Part shown: one piece after another, positions 40,056 through 51,288 of the stretch
How positions within the stretch are numbered: the stretch's first letter is position 1
How the letters are laid out: each line of letters starts with the position of its first letter
Assembly: GCF_006783905.1 (NCBI RefSeq)
Contig: NZ_VFPE01000002.1
Location: 310,001 to 374,000 of the forward strand
Reading direction: 5' to 3'
Source of the DNA: Microbacterium kyungheense
Lineage (GTDB): Bacteria > Actinomycetota > Actinomycetes > Actinomycetales > Microbacteriaceae
DNA length: 64,000 nucleotides
Notes under the pieces: model-generated
Database searches by the model: none
The model's input: the letters and a program-made list of their open reading frames with translations, nothing else
Told to the model about the DNA's origin: nothing
Program-made: the position numbers and the translations under genes

Positions 40056-40997
40056 TCAGGGCACCAGCGTGATCTTGCCGTGCGCACCGGCGGCGACGGC
40101 ACGGTGCGCCTCTGCCGCGTCGGCGAGGGCGAATTCGGGTCCGAGCTCGACCGAGAAGGCGCCCGCCGCGAGCAGCGCGAGGGCCACCGGCACGGCCTCC
40201 GCGCGCCAGGCCTGCTGCTGAGGGGTGAGCGGTTCGGGGGAGCCGCCCGAGAAGGCCCGGATGCCGAGGCCGCCGGCATCCGCCCCCCGCACCAGGGTCG
40301 CGATGCGACGAGGGTCGGGCACCAGCTCGAGCGACGTCTGCAGCGCCTCGTCGGTCCCGGCGGCGTCGATCGCGACCGTGACGCCCTGCGGCGCCGCCTC
40401 CCGCACGCGGCCGGCGAGGCCGTCCCCGTACGCGACCGGGATCGCGCCGAGCGCGCGCAGCCGCTCGAACCGCGCGGGCGACGCCGTCGCGATGACGGTC
40501 GCGCCCCACAGCACGGCGAACTGGATGACGGCCTGCCCGACCGCCCCCGAACCCGCGTGCACGAGCAGCGTGTCGCCGGGGCCGACGGCCAGCGAGCGCA
40601 GCGTCTGGTACGCGGTGCCCACCGGGATCCCCAGCGCGGCGCCCTCGGCCGCGCTCACGTTCGCCGGACGCGGGTAGACATTGCCCGCGGGCACGACGAC
40701 CGCGTCGGCGTAGGCGCCGTGCGCGCCGCCGAACACGACCGTCTCGCCCACGCGGAGGCCGTCGACGCCGTCCCCGACCGCGGTGACGACGCCCGCACCG
40801 TCGTTGCCGACGCGACGCGGCTCGACGATCGCGGCCGACGCGCGCAGGCCGGCGCGCAGCTTCGCGTCGATCGGGTTGACGCCCGCCGCCTCGACCCGGA
40901 TCGCGACCTCTCCGGGTCCGGCGTCGACCGGCGGGGCCTCGATCTCGTGCAGGACCTCGGGGCCCCCGAACTCGGTGTACGCGATGGCTCTGGTCAT
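40056..40997 (-). CDS. Zinc-free NADP-dependent alcohol dehydrogenase/quinone oxidoreductase
   Basis: The 313-residue medium-chain dehydrogenase superfamily member is of quinone-reductase type. It has the GroES-like start EIEAPPVDAGPGEVAIRVEA, the AGVNPIDAKLRAG segment near residues 43-55 and the cofactor loop VHAGSGAVGQAVIQFA near 145-160. No zinc-ligand cysteines are visible. GGAGG lies upstream of the ATG. It is convergent with the sulfurtransferase, 22 bases away, and its substrate is unknown. Confidence 0.88.
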   Translation of the reverse strand: MTRAIAYTEFGGPEVLHEIEAPPVDAGPGEVAIRVEAAGVNPIDAKLRAGLRASAAIVEPRRVGNDGAGVVTAVGDGVDGLRVGETVVFGGAHGAYADAVVVPAGNVYPRPANVSAAEGAALGIPVGTAYQTLRSLAVGPGDTLLVHAGSGAVGQAVIQFAVLWGATVIATASPARFERLRALGAIPVAYGDGLAGRVREAAPQGVTVAIDAAGTDEALQTSLELVPDPRRIATLVRGADAGGLGIRAFSGGSPEPLTPQQQAWRAEAVPVALALLAAGAFSVELGPEFALADAAEAHRAVAAGAHGKITLVP

Positions 40998-41045
40998 GTC
41001 GTGTGAAATCCTCCCGGGCGGCCCGTCATTCCCGCGCGCCGTCGA

Positions 41046-44000
41046 TCACTCGCGCAGCGCCTTGCCGATGCGCTGCAGCGACACGGGCTCGGCGGTGCCG
41101 AGCGCCTGCGCGAACAGGCTCACCCGATACTCCTCGAGCAGCCACCGCGTGTGCACGATCCCCGTCGGCGCGTCGGCGGGGACGGGGATCGTCCCGCCCG
41201 CCTCGGCATACAGCGCTGCGCCGCGTTCGAACTCGGTCATGCGCTGGCGGTCGCGTCCGGGGTTGTCGGGCAGGGTCTTCACGCGCTCGAGCGCACCGCG
41301 CAGATACCGTGGCAGGTGCGCCAGGCGCGCGGTGCCGGTGCGGGACACGAACCCCGGATGCACGAGACCGCCCAGCTGCGCCTTGACGTCGTTCAGCGCG
41401 CCCAGCAGCGTCAGCGAGTTCGCGTCGCGCATGGCGCGTTCCACGTTCCGCGCCGCGGTCAGGATGCGAGCGGTCAGCGACACGGTCTGGAACAGCTCGT
41501 CGACGATCACCGCCGACAGCGCGTCGCGGACCGCCTCGAACCCCACCCGGGTGCGGACGACCGCGTCGGGCGCGACGCGCGCGATCACGGCATCCGCCAC
41601 CGCGACGCGGCAGTCCTCGACAAGCGCCTTCGCGGACGGATACGGGGATGCCGCCAGCGCGAGCTTCTCGGGCGACGTCAGGTGGTCGAGCACGTAGGCG
41701 ACGGGCGACGGCACCGCCAGCAGCACCAGCCGGCGCACGCCGGCACGCGTGGCGCGCGTCGCGGCCTCGGGCGTCGCCTCGATGCGCAGCGCGATCGACG
41801 AGCCCTCGTCGACGAGCGCGGGGTAGCCGCGCACCACGCCGCCGGCGACCTTCGTGTCGACGACCTCGGGGAGGTCGTCGAACGTCCACTCGGTGAGACC
41901 GGTGCGCTCGGCGAACGCGGGGCCGGCGGGGCCAGTGGGTCCCGCGGGTGCGGAGTGAGCCGGTCCCGCCGTACGGCCCGCCGGCCGCGGGGGAGTGTTC
42001 AGGGATCGCGACACCGAGGCGCGGGCGCGGTCGGAGAGCCGCGCCTGCAGCGTCGCGAGGTCGCGGTCCGACCCCACCGTGCGGCCGCGCTCGTCGACGG
42101 CCCGGAACGACACCAGAAGGTGGCCGGGCACGCGATCGAGCTCGAAGTCCGCCGCCGCGACAGGCTGGTTCGCCACGCGCTGGATGCGGGCGGCGAGGGC
42201 GTCGCGCAGGCCCGTCGGCGGCAGCCCGTCGTGCGCCTCCGGACCGAGGCCGGCCAGATCTGCGGCGAACGTCGCCGCCCAGTCGGCTGCCGGCACCACG
42301 TGGCGGCGGATCGACTTGGGCAGCGACCGCAGCAGAGCCGTGATGAGCTCGTCGCGCATGCCCGGCACCTGCCAGTCGAAGCCGTCCGGACGCAGCTGCG
42401 CGAGCAGAGCGAGGGGGACGACCGCGGTCACGCCGTCGTCGGGGGCACCCGGCTCGAACCGGTAGGCGAGCGAGAGCACCTGGTCGCCCTGGCGCCAGCG
42501 GGCGGGAAAGTCCCGCTCGTCGCCGCGCGACGCCGCGTCGACCAGGTCGGCCTCCGTCATGTCGAGCAGGCGCGGAGTGCGGGTGGCGGCATCCTTCCAC
42601 CACGCCTCGAAGGAGCGGGCGTCGAAGACGTCCTGCGGAAGCCGCGCATCGTAGAACCGGAACACCGCCTCATCGCCGACGAGGATGTCGCGGCGGCGCT
42701 CGCGCTCCTCGATCTTCTCCAGGCGGCGGCGCAGATCGAGGTTGCGGCGCTCGAACGCGGTGAGACGCTTGTCGAGGTGCGAGGTGTCCCACTCGCCCTC
42801 GACGAGCGCGTGGCGCACGAACAGCTCGCGGGCGAACGGCCGGTCGAACCGGGCGAGCTGCACCCGCCGCTTCGGGATGATCTCGACGCCGAACAGCGTC
42901 ACCTTCTCGTACGCGGATGCCGCACCCGACGCCTTCGACCAGTGCGGTTCGCTCAGCGAGCGCTTGGCGAGATCGCCCGCCAGCGGTTCGGCCCATTCGG
43001 GGTCGATCGCCGCGACGGTGCGCGCGAACAGCCTGCTCGTCTCGACGACCTCCGCGGCCATGACCGCCTGCGGGCGCTGCTTACGAAGCCCCGAGCCGGG
43101 GAAGATGGCGAACCGCGTGCCGCGCGAACCCAGGTACTCGGCAGGAGGCGTGCGACGCTTGGCGTCGCCACCGGACGGGCCACGGCCGGCGGTGCGGGCC
43201 GTCGAGCGATCGTCCAGCACGCCGAGCTGCGACAGCAGGCCCGACAGGATCGCCTTGTGCACGACATCGGGATCCGCTGCGCCGCTGTCGTCGCTGCCTC
43301 GCCGGGGCACCCCGACGAGGGCGCTGAGCTGCCGGTGCACGTCCGCCCACTCGCGCACACGCACGTAGTTGAGGTGCTCGGAGCGGCAGAGTCTGCGGAA
43401 CGCGCTCGAGCCGAGTTCGGCCTGCTTCTCCTGCAGGTGGTTCCACAGGTTCAGGAGGCTCAGGAAGTCGCTCGTCGGGTCGGTGAACCGCGCGTGCAGC
43501 CGGTCGGCCTCCTCCCGGCGCTCTTCGGGGCGCTCGCGCACGTCCTGGATGGACAGGCCGGCGACGATCGCGAGGACGTCGCGGAGCACTCCGGTGCGCC
43601 GCGCCTGGATCAGCATGCGCGCGAACCGCGGATCGATCGGCAGTCGCGAGATCTCGCGGCCCAGATCCGTGAGCGCGTGGTGGTCGCGACCGGAGCGCAC
43701 CGCGCCGAGTTCCACCAGCAGGTCGAACGCCGCCTTCACGCCGCGCGAGTCGGGCGGCGTCAGGAACGGGAACGACGAGATGTCGCCGAACCCCAGCGAC
43801 AGCATCTGCAGGATGACCGACGCCAGGCTCGTGCGGAGGATCTCGGGCTCGGTGAACTCGGGCCGGGCGGTGAAGTCGTCTTCCGCGTACAGGCGGATGG
43901 CCACACCCGGGCTGGTGCGGCCGGCGCGACCCGACCGCTGCTGGGCCGACGCCTGCGACACCGGCTCGATCGGCAGCCGCTGCACCTTGCTGCGGTTGCT

Positions 44001-44963
44001 GTAGCGCGAGATCCGCGCCGTGCCGGTGTCGACGACGTAGCGGATGCCGGGCACCGTGAGGCTCGTCTCGGCGACGTTGGTCGCCAGGATGACGCGGCGG
44101 CGCACGCCCGCGACCTGCGACGGTTCGAACACGCGGTGCTGCTCGGCCGCGGACAGCCGGCCGTACAGCGGCAGCACCTCGGTCGGCGCGGCGTCGCGGG
44201 CGTACAGGCCGCGGACCGCGTCTGCCGCGTCGCGGATCTCGGCCTCGCCGGGGAGGAACACCAGGACGTCGCCGGAGGGCTCGCGGTCGAGCTCGCGCAG
44301 CGCCGACGTGATGCCGTCGACGTCGTCCGAGTCGTCCTCACCCTTCGCCGGCTTCTGCGGCGCGCGGTAGCGGATCTCGACGGGAAACGTGCGGCCGGAG
44401 ACCTCGATGATGGGCGCCGGCGTGCCGTCGGGCTCGGCGAAGTGCTTCGCGAAGCTCTCGGGGTCGATGGTGGCGCTCGTGATGATGACCTTGAGGTCGG
44501 GCCGCTTCGTGAGGATGCGGCGCAGATAGCCGAGCAGGAAGTCGACGTTGAGCGAGCGCTCGTGCGCCTCGTCGACGATGATCGTGTCGTAGCGGCGCAG
44601 CAGCCGGTCGCGGTGAATCTCGTTGAGCAGGATGCCGTCCGTCATGAGCGCGATGCTCGTGTCGGCGGACACCTTGTCGGTGAAGCGGACCTTGTAGCCG
44701 ACGGTCGTGCCGAGCGGCACCCGCAGCTCCTCCGCCACGCGCTCGGCGATCGTGCGGGCGGCGAGGCGGCGCGGCTGCGTGTGGGCGATGCGCGTGCGGC
44801 CCAGTTCGAGCGCGATCTTCGGCAGCTGCGTCGTCTTGCCTGAGCCGGTCGCACCCGCGATGATGACGACCTGGTGGTCGCGGATCGCCCGCGCGATCTC
44901 GTCGCGCGCCGCACTGACAGGAAGCTCCGGCGGATATGAGATGACGGGTGCGGGCGCAGACAT
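41046..44963 (-). CDS. hrpA: ATP-dependent RNA helicase HrpA
   Basis: This very large DEAH-box helicase has 1305 residues, the usual HrpA length. The helicase core holds motif I GATGSGKTTQ near residues 39-48, DEAH near 131, SAT near 163 and motif VI QRSGRAGRTSPG near 338. It is followed by the winged-helix/ratchet and OB parts and a long HrpA-specific C-terminal domain (DUF3418 type) from about 690. An internal Pro/Ala/Gly-rich linker lies near residues 990-1020. I chose the ATG at 44963 (MSAPAPV) with TACGAT eight bases upstream. In E. coli HrpA helps rescue collided ribosomes. Confidence 0.92.
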   Translation of the reverse strand: MSAPAPVISYPPELPVSAARDEIARAIRDHQVVIIAGATGSGKTTQLPKIALELGRTRIAHTQPRRLAARTIAERVAEELRVPLGTTVGYKVRFTDKVSADTSIALMTDGILLNEIHRDRLLRRYDTIIVDEAHERSLNVDFLLGYLRRILTKRPDLKVIITSATIDPESFAKHFAEPDGTPAPIIEVSGRTFPVEIRYRAPQKPAKGEDDSDDVDGITSALRELDREPSGDVLVFLPGEAEIRDAADAVRGLYARDAAPTEVLPLYGRLSAAEQHRVFEPSQVAGVRRRVILATNVAETSLTVPGIRYVVDTGTARISRYSNRSKVQRLPIEPVSQASAQQRSGRAGRTSPGVAIRLYAEDDFTARPEFTEPEILRTSLASVILQMLSLGFGDISSFPFLTPPDSRGVKAAFDLLVELGAVRSGRDHHALTDLGREISRLPIDPRFARMLIQARRTGVLRDVLAIVAGLSIQDVRERPEERREEADRLHARFTDPTSDFLSLLNLWNHLQEKQAELGSSAFRRLCRSEHLNYVRVREWADVHRQLSALVGVPRRGSDDSGAADPDVVHKAILSGLLSQLGVLDDRSTARTAGRGPSGGDAKRRTPPAEYLGSRGTRFAIFPGSGLRKQRPQAVMAAEVVETSRLFARTVAAIDPEWAEPLAGDLAKRSLSEPHWSKASGAASAYEKVTLFGVEIIPKRRVQLARFDRPFARELFVRHALVEGEWDTSHLDKRLTAFERRNLDLRRRLEKIEERERRRDILVGDEAVFRFYDARLPQDVFDARSFEAWWKDAATRTPRLLDMTEADLVDAASRGDERDFPARWRQGDQVLSLAYRFEPGAPDDGVTAVVPLALLAQLRPDGFDWQVPGMRDELITALLRSLPKSIRRHVVPAADWAATFAADLAGLGPEAHDGLPPTGLRDALAARIQRVANQPVAAADFELDRVPGHLLVSFRAVDERGRTVGSDRDLATLQARLSDRARASVSRSLNTPPRPAGRTAGPAHSAPAGPTGPAGPAFAERTGLTEWTFDDLPEVVDTKVAGGVVRGYPALVDEGSSIALRIEATPEAATRATRAGVRRLVLLAVPSPVAYVLDHLTSPEKLALAASPYPSAKALVEDCRVAVADAVIARVAPDAVVRTRVGFEAVRDALSAVIVDELFQTVSLTARILTAARNVERAMRDANSLTLLGALNDVKAQLGGLVHPGFVSRTGTARLAHLPRYLRGALERVKTLPDNPGRDRQRMTEFERGAALYAEAGGTIPVPADAPTGIVHTRWLLEEYRVSLFAQALGTAEPVSLQRIGKALRE

Positions 44964-45084
44964 AGCCTTCGATCGTATCGCGTCGTCGGCCACTCTTCCC
45001 CAGTGGGGTGGGACGGCAGTATGCATCGTCCGGCTCGGCCGGCGTGTCTTCGTCGCGGCGCAGCGGGTACCTCTGAAAAACGCA

Positions 45085-45398
45085 TTGAACTTCTGGGTGG
45101 CACGACGCGCGGTGGTGGGCCAGTGTGAGTGAACTTTCGGTTCGCATCAGGTGGTCTGATCGCGGGTCAGTGAACTTCCCGCTCACACGCGCGCCATGGG
45201 TGGGCGGTCAATGAACCTTCGGTTCACACGGCGACAAGGCGGGGCCGGCAGCGCGCCGAGCGGCGGTGGCAGGTAGCTGTGTGAACCGGAAGTTCATCGA
45301 CGCGCGTGGAAGCACGGGGCGGGCCACCAACGGACGAAGAGTTCGAATCCGTCGACGATCTGCACCGCGGCCGGAGCACGTGTGAGCAGGAGGTTCAT
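45085..45398. repeat. Array of six copies of a 19-base imperfect palindrome
   Basis: In the 567-base gap between hrpA and the ArsR gene, six copies of RTGAACTTCCGGTTCACAC occur. Plus strand: 45085-45103 (weak, 13/19), 45129-45147, 45170-45188, 45211-45229. Minus strand: 45279-45297 (full match) and 45380-45398. The three good plus copies are spaced exactly 41 bases apart, and the two groups point toward each other. Each core is an inverted repeat, TGAAC-N5-GTTCA. No other window region carries it. No gene of normal size is seen in the gap. Confidence 0.85.
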
Positions 45399-45530
45399 CG
45401 GTCTTTTCAGACATACGCCCTGGCCGAAACGCGACGGCGGTCTCCTCCCCAGCAGCGCGCCCGGGCCGGGCTGTCCACAACGGGCAGCTGCGCCGCCGCG
45501 GGCGCGGCGATGCATCGATAGCGTCGGCGC

Positions 45531-46900
<1,370 letters not shown>

Positions 46901-46927
46901 TCCTCGCCGTGTGATGGAGCGGATGCC

Positions 46928-48778
46928 GTGAACCCTCGCCTCGCGCACGCCACGAGCCCGTACCTGAGAGCCCATGCGGGCAATCCGGTCGCGTGGTACC
47001 CGTGGGGTGAGGAGGCATTCGCCGAGGCGCGGCGTCGCGACGTGCCCGTCCTCGTGTCGATCGGCTACTCGACGTGCCACTGGTGCCACGTGATGGCGCG
47101 GGAGTCGTTCGAGGATGCCGCCACCGCCGCCGACCTCGATGCGGGGTTCGTGGCAGTGAAGGTCGATCGCGAAGAGCATCCCGAGGTCGACGCCGCCTAC
47201 ATGGCCGCCGCATCCGCCTTCACTGCGAACCTCGGCTGGCCGCTCACCGTCTTCGCGACCCCCGAGGGACGCCCGTTCTACGCAGGCACCTACTTCCCGC
47301 CCGTGCCGCGAGCGGGCATCCCCGCGTTCCGGCAGGTGCTGGCCGCCGTGGACGAGGCGTGGCGCGAGCGCCGCGACGAGATCGACCAGACGGCCGACGC
47401 GATCGCCGGCGCCCTCGCCGAGGCGCGAACCGCCGCCGGCGACCGGCCGAGGCGGACGCCGGAGGCCGCCGAGCTGCAGAGCGCCGCCCGTGCCCTCGCC
47501 GCGCGCGAGGATCCACGGTACGGCGGATTCGGCGATCCCCAGGCCGCGGCGCCCAAGTTCCCGATCGCGACCGCGCTGCGGTTCCTGCAGACCCGGGTCG
47601 TCAGGGACGGTGCGGCCGAGGCATCCGCCGTCGCCGATCGCGCCCTGACCGCGATGGCGGACTCGCCGCTGCGCGACGCCGTCGAAGGCGGGTTCTTCCG
47701 GTACGCCACGCGCCCGGACTGGAGCGTCCCGCACTACGAGCGCATGCTCACCGACAACGCGCAGCTGCTCGACGTCGCGCTCGACGCGACACCGCCGCGG
47801 CCGGCTGTCGTCCGCGGCATCGCAGGGTTCCTGATCGACGTGCTGCAGCAGCCCGGCGGCGGGTTCGGCGCGGCGCAGGACTCCGAGTCCTGGATCGACG
47901 GCGCCCGCAGCGAAGGCGGCTACTACGCGACGGATGCCGCCGGCCGTGCCGGTCTGGAACCCCCGGCTGTCGACGGCAAGGTCGTCACGGGCTGGAACGG
48001 CCTGGCCATCGCCTCCCTCGCCCGCGCAGGCGCCACGTTCGGCGAGCCCGCCTGGATCGAGGCGGCACGGTGGGCCGCCGATGCGGTGCTCGAGGCCAAC
48101 GTCGCCGCGGACGGGCGGCTCGTGCGCGCGTCGCTCGACGAGGTGGCGTCGCGCTCGCCCGGCACGCTCGCCGACTACGGCCAGGTCGCGGGCGGACTCG
48201 CGGCGCTCGCCGTCGCCACCGGAGAAGTCGCGTACGCCGTGCGGGCGCGCGAGCTCGTCGACGCCTGCTTCGACGGCGGCGTCGAGCCGGCGCCGCCCGG
48301 CGGCGGCGACCCCGTGCTCGCGCAGCAGGGGATCGGCGCCCCGGACGCTGCGTCGGACGGTGACGAGCCGTCCGGCCCCGCGGCGCTCGCCGGCGCGTCC
48401 GCGCTCCTGTGGCTGCTGGGCGCCGACGGAGCATACCGAGAGCGTGCGGAGGGCCTCGTCGCCGAACACGCGCCCGCGGCGCTGGCGCAGCCGCTCGCGT
48501 ACGGCGCGCTGCTGCGGGTCGCAGCGACGCTCGCTGTCGCGCCCCGCCACCTCGTGGTCGTGACACCCGATCCCGGTGCCGAGCTCGCGGCCGTGGCGCG
48601 CGGCATCCCGGCCGACCTCGTGGCCGTCGTGACGCCGGAGCAGGCGGACGCCTGGGCCGCCGCGGGATTCGGGCTGTTCGCCGACAAGAGTGTCCGCGAC
48701 GGACTGCCGACCGCGTACGACTGCCGGGACTTCGTGTGTCGGCTGCCGGTCACCGACCCCGCAGCGCTCGTGCCCTGA
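46928..48778 (+). CDS. YyaL-like thioredoxin-domain protein (DUF255, SSP411 family)
   Basis: The 616-residue protein has an N-terminal DUF255 thioredoxin-like domain. [20 protein letters not shown] lies near residues 8-27, the [16 protein letters not shown] motif with a CxxC-like pair near 48-63, and [10 protein letters not shown] near 79. The rest is an (alpha/alpha)6-barrel-like region related to N-acylglucosamine 2-epimerases. The family is widespread from bacteria to humans (SPATA20) and its reaction is not settled. The GTG start lies 27 bases after the aldo/keto reductase gene. Confidence 0.88.
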   Translation: MNPRLAHATSPYLRAHAGNPVAWYPWGEEAFAEARRRDVPVLVSIGYSTCHWCHVMARESFEDAATAADLDAGFVAVKVDREEHPEVDAAYMAAASAFTANLGWPLTVFATPEGRPFYAGTYFPPVPRAGIPAFRQVLAAVDEAWRERRDEIDQTADAIAGALAEARTAAGDRPRRTPEAAELQSAARALAAREDPRYGGFGDPQAAAPKFPIATALRFLQTRVVRDGAAEASAVADRALTAMADSPLRDAVEGGFFRYATRPDWSVPHYERMLTDNAQLLDVALDATPPRPAVVRGIAGFLIDVLQQPGGGFGAAQDSESWIDGARSEGGYYATDAAGRAGLEPPAVDGKVVTGWNGLAIASLARAGATFGEPAWIEAARWAADAVLEANVAADGRLVRASLDEVASRSPGTLADYGQVAGGLAALAVATGEVAYAVRARELVDACFDGGVEPAPPGGGDPVLAQQGIGAPDAASDGDEPSGPAALAGASALLWLLGADGAYRERAEGLVAEHAPAALAQPLAYGALLRVAATLAVAPRHLVVVTPDPGAELAAVARGIPADLVAVVTPEQADAWAAAGFGLFADKSVRDGLPTAYDCRDFVCRLPVTDPAALVP

Positions 48779-48793
48779 GCCGGCGGGCAGGCG

Positions 48794-50392
48794 TCAGATC
48801 CAGCCCGTCATCCAGGCGTGCAGGTGCCAGAAGTCGTAGGTCACGGTCATCGCCGAGATCACGGGGTACCAGAACACCGACAGCGCCAGCGCCACACCGA
48901 GGAACACGAGCACCAGACGCTGCCCGGTCAGGCGGCGGTAGGACGGCGCGTCCGGTGGGCCGGCGATGTCTCGCAGCGCGAACGTCAGCGCGAGCAGCAT
49001 GAACGGGAGGATCAGCACCGTGTAGAACTGGAACACGGTGCGCGTCGGCAGGAACAGCCACGGCACGTACGTGACGGCGACACCCGTGAGCACGAGCGCG
49101 TAGCGCCAGTCCCGCACCACGAAGAAGCGGTACGCGAGGTACAGCACCGCCGCGACTCCCGCATACCAGATGAGCGGGTTCGGGATGGTCGAGATGACCT
49201 GCGCGCAGCCGTTGGCGGCATCGCAGCCGTTCACGCTGAGCCCGTCGAGGTGCCAGTACACGCCCGTCGGGCGCATCAGCAGCGGCCACTGCCACGCCGG
49301 GCTCGCATACGCGTGGCCGCCCGTGATCCCCGCCGATGAGCGGTACATCGCCTCGTGGTAGAGCCACAGGCTCTCCAGCGCGCTGCTGCCCGCGTGGCGG
49401 TCGTAGCCGCCGTCGGTGACGAGCCACCCCGTCCACGACGCGAGATAGACGACGAGGGCGACGGGGACCAGGAGCACGAACGTCGCAAGGCCCTGGCGCA
49501 CGGCATCCGTCGGCCAGAGCAGGACGCCGGCGCGGCGCCGCGCGAGCGCGTCCGTGACGACGAGGTAGACGCCGAGGCCTGCCAGCACCCAGGCACCCGA
49601 CCACTTGACGGCGCTCGCAGCGCCCAGCGCCGCCCCGGCGGCGATGATCCACGGCCGGTTCCACAGGATCGGACCCCACGACGGCGGGCTGTCGCCGTCA
49701 TAGCGGGCGGCGACCGTCGTCGCGATGCGCGCCATCGTCCGCTCTCTGTCGCGGAGCACGAGCAGGAACGCGAGGAGCACGAAGAACGTGAGCGACGTGT
49801 CGAGCAGGGCGACGCGGCTCATCGAGATCGCGAGGCCGTCCACGGCCATGAGGAGGCCCGCCACGACGGCGAACGTCGTCGAGCGTGTGAGGCGCTTGGC
49901 GATGAGCATCAGCACGAGCACCGACGCCGTGCCGAGCAGGGCGGTCGTGATGCGCCAGCCCCAGCCCGAGTCGGGCCCGAACACGAGCATGCCGAGCCCG
50001 ATGATCCACTTGCCGAGGGGCGGATGCACCACGAACGCGGGGTTGGCGGTGAAGACGTTCGGGTCGCCCGAGAGGAAGCTCGCGTTCCCGTCCGACGGCC
50101 ACGAGCCCTCGTAGCCGAGATGCAGCATCGACCAGGCGTCCTTGACGTAATACGTCTCGTCGAACTGGTTCATGAGGTCGTGCGCCGCTGCGAGGTTCCA
50201 CAGCCGCAGCACGCCGGCCAGCACCACGACCAGGGCGGGGCCGAGCCAGCGGTACAGGCGCTGTGCTCGCGGATCCGTCGTGACCCGCGCCGCGAACCGG
50301 TCATACATGCTCGGACGCGAGGGAGGCAGGAGGGGCGCGGCAGGCTGGTCGGCACTGTGCTGGTCGACAGCGGGCCGCGGGGCGTCCGTCAC
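48794..50392 (-). CDS. pmt: Dolichyl/polyprenyl-phosphate-mannose-protein mannosyltransferase (GT39)
   Basis: The 532-residue membrane enzyme transfers mannose from polyprenyl-phosphate-mannose to secreted proteins during export. The catalytic acidic pair is in MNQFDETYYVKDAWS near residue 78, in the first extracellular loop, followed by HPPLGKWIIG near 123. About 10-11 helices are visible, ending with the LHAWMTGWI tail. In actinobacteria pmt often sits divergent from rsmI, as here. The GTG start has TAGACT ending seven bases upstream and no ribosome-binding site. Confidence 0.92.
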   Translation of the reverse strand: MTDAPRPAVDQHSADQPAAPLLPPSRPSMYDRFAARVTTDPRAQRLYRWLGPALVVVLAGVLRLWNLAAAHDLMNQFDETYYVKDAWSMLHLGYEGSWPSDGNASFLSGDPNVFTANPAFVVHPPLGKWIIGLGMLVFGPDSGWGWRITTALLGTASVLVLMLIAKRLTRSTTFAVVAGLLMAVDGLAISMSRVALLDTSLTFFVLLAFLLVLRDRERTMARIATTVAARYDGDSPPSWGPILWNRPWIIAAGAALGAASAVKWSGAWVLAGLGVYLVVTDALARRRAGVLLWPTDAVRQGLATFVLLVPVALVVYLASWTGWLVTDGGYDRHAGSSALESLWLYHEAMYRSSAGITGGHAYASPAWQWPLLMRPTGVYWHLDGLSVNGCDAANGCAQVISTIPNPLIWYAGVAAVLYLAYRFFVVRDWRYALVLTGVAVTYVPWLFLPTRTVFQFYTVLILPFMLLALTFALRDIAGPPDAPSYRRLTGQRLVLVFLGVALALSVFWYPVISAMTVTYDFWHLHAWMTGWI

Positions 50393-50399
50393 GCCGCCA

Positions 50400-50445
50400 A
50401 GTCTAGGCGGCGGCCCCTGCCGAAGCTGAGAGCCGCGTCTAGGCT
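50400..50445. promoter_or_regulatory. Divergent leaderless promoters of pmt and rsmI
   Basis: In the 59-base gap, TAGACT (50405-50400, minus) ends seven bases before the pmt GTG and TAGGCT (50440-50445, plus) ends six bases before the rsmI GTG. No ribosome-binding site is seen for either gene. Confidence 0.65.
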
Positions 50446-50451
50446 GAAGCG

Positions 50452-51270
50452 GTGATCATCCTCGCGGCGACCCCCATCGGCAACCTCGGGGACGCGTCCC
50501 GCCGGCTCGTCGAGGCGCTGGAGGCTGCGACCGTGGTCGCCGCCGAAGACACGCGCACGACACAGCGCCTGCTGGCCGCCCTCGACGTCGCCAACCGACC
50601 GCGACTCATCGCGCTGCACGACCACAACGAGAAGGATCGAGCGCCCGAGCTCGTCGAGCTCGCCCGGGACCAGGACGTCCTCGTGCTGAGCGATGCCGGC
50701 ATGCCGACGGTGAGCGACCCCGGCTACGGCGTGGTGGCCGCCGCGGCCGAGGCAGGCGTGGTGGTCACCGTGATCCCGGGCCCGAGCGCGGTCGTGACGG
50801 CGCTCGCGGTGTCGGGTCTGCCGACGGACCGCTTCAGCTTCGAGGGCTTCCTGCCGCGCAAGGCGGGGGAGCGCACGACGGCGCTGCGGGCCCTGGCGGC
50901 CGAACCCCGCACGATGGTGTTCTTCGAGGCGCCGTCGCGTGTGGCATCCACTCTCTCGGACATGGCGGCGGAGTTCGGCGCCGACCGGCGCGCCGCGGTC
51001 TGCCGCGAGCTGACGAAGCTGCACGAGGAGGTCGCGCGCGGCACGCTCGGCGAACTGGTCTCGTGGGCGGAGGGCGGCGTCCGCGGCGAGCTCGTCATCG
51101 TCGTGGCGGGTGCCCCCGCGCGCGGGGTGGCGTTCCCCGACGCGGTCACGCAGGTGCTCGAGCTCGTGCGCGACGGAGTGCGGCTGAAGGATGCCGCGGC
51201 CGAAGTGTCCGGACTCACCGGACACTCCAGCCGCGAGCTGTATCAGGCGGCGCTCGCCGTGCGCGGCTAG
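50452..51270 (+). CDS. rsmI: 16S rRNA (cytidine-1402 2'-O)-methyltransferase RsmI
   Basis: RsmI methylates the 2'-O of C1402 in the ribosomal P site. The 272-residue protein has the tetrapyrrole-methylase-like fold: ATPIGNLGDASRR near residues 5-17, AAEDTRTTQRLL near 29-40, SDAGMPTVSDPGY near 81-93 and IPGPSAVVTALAVSGLPTDR split over 106-125, with FEAPSRV near 161. In many actinobacteria it is followed by metG and tatD; here the 9.3-kb galactan locus lies between. Confidence 0.93.
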   Translation: MIILAATPIGNLGDASRRLVEALEAATVVAAEDTRTTQRLLAALDVANRPRLIALHDHNEKDRAPELVELARDQDVLVLSDAGMPTVSDPGYGVVAAAAEAGVVVTVIPGPSAVVTALAVSGLPTDRFSFEGFLPRKAGERTTALRALAAEPRTMVFFEAPSRVASTLSDMAAEFGADRRAAVCRELTKLHEEVARGTLGELVSWAEGGVRGELVIVVAGAPARGVAFPDAVTQVLELVRDGVRLKDAAAEVSGLTGHSSRELYQAALAVRG

Positions 51271-51288
51271 GTACGACCAGGGCGGGCG

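Noticed and set aside
41151..44843. Open frame of 1230 residues opposite hrpA
   Set aside because: The hrpA reading frame holds all helicase motifs; the opposite frame is Arg/Glu/His-rich noise.
45129..45297. Repeats as LexA/SOS boxes
   Set aside because: Actinobacterial LexA sites have GAAC-N4-GTTC. These have a five-base centre (TGAAC-N5-GTTCA), so the half-site phasing is wrong.
45085..45398. Palindromic repeats as a CRISPR array
   Set aside because: Repeats are only 19 bases, imperfect, in both orientations, with irregular outer spacing and no cas genes nearby.
45208..45480. A 90-residue minus-strand open frame as a gene
   Set aside because: It runs through two repeat copies and GC-rich spacers without a ribosome-binding site or recognisable domain. 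I treat it as part of the mini-ORF observation only.
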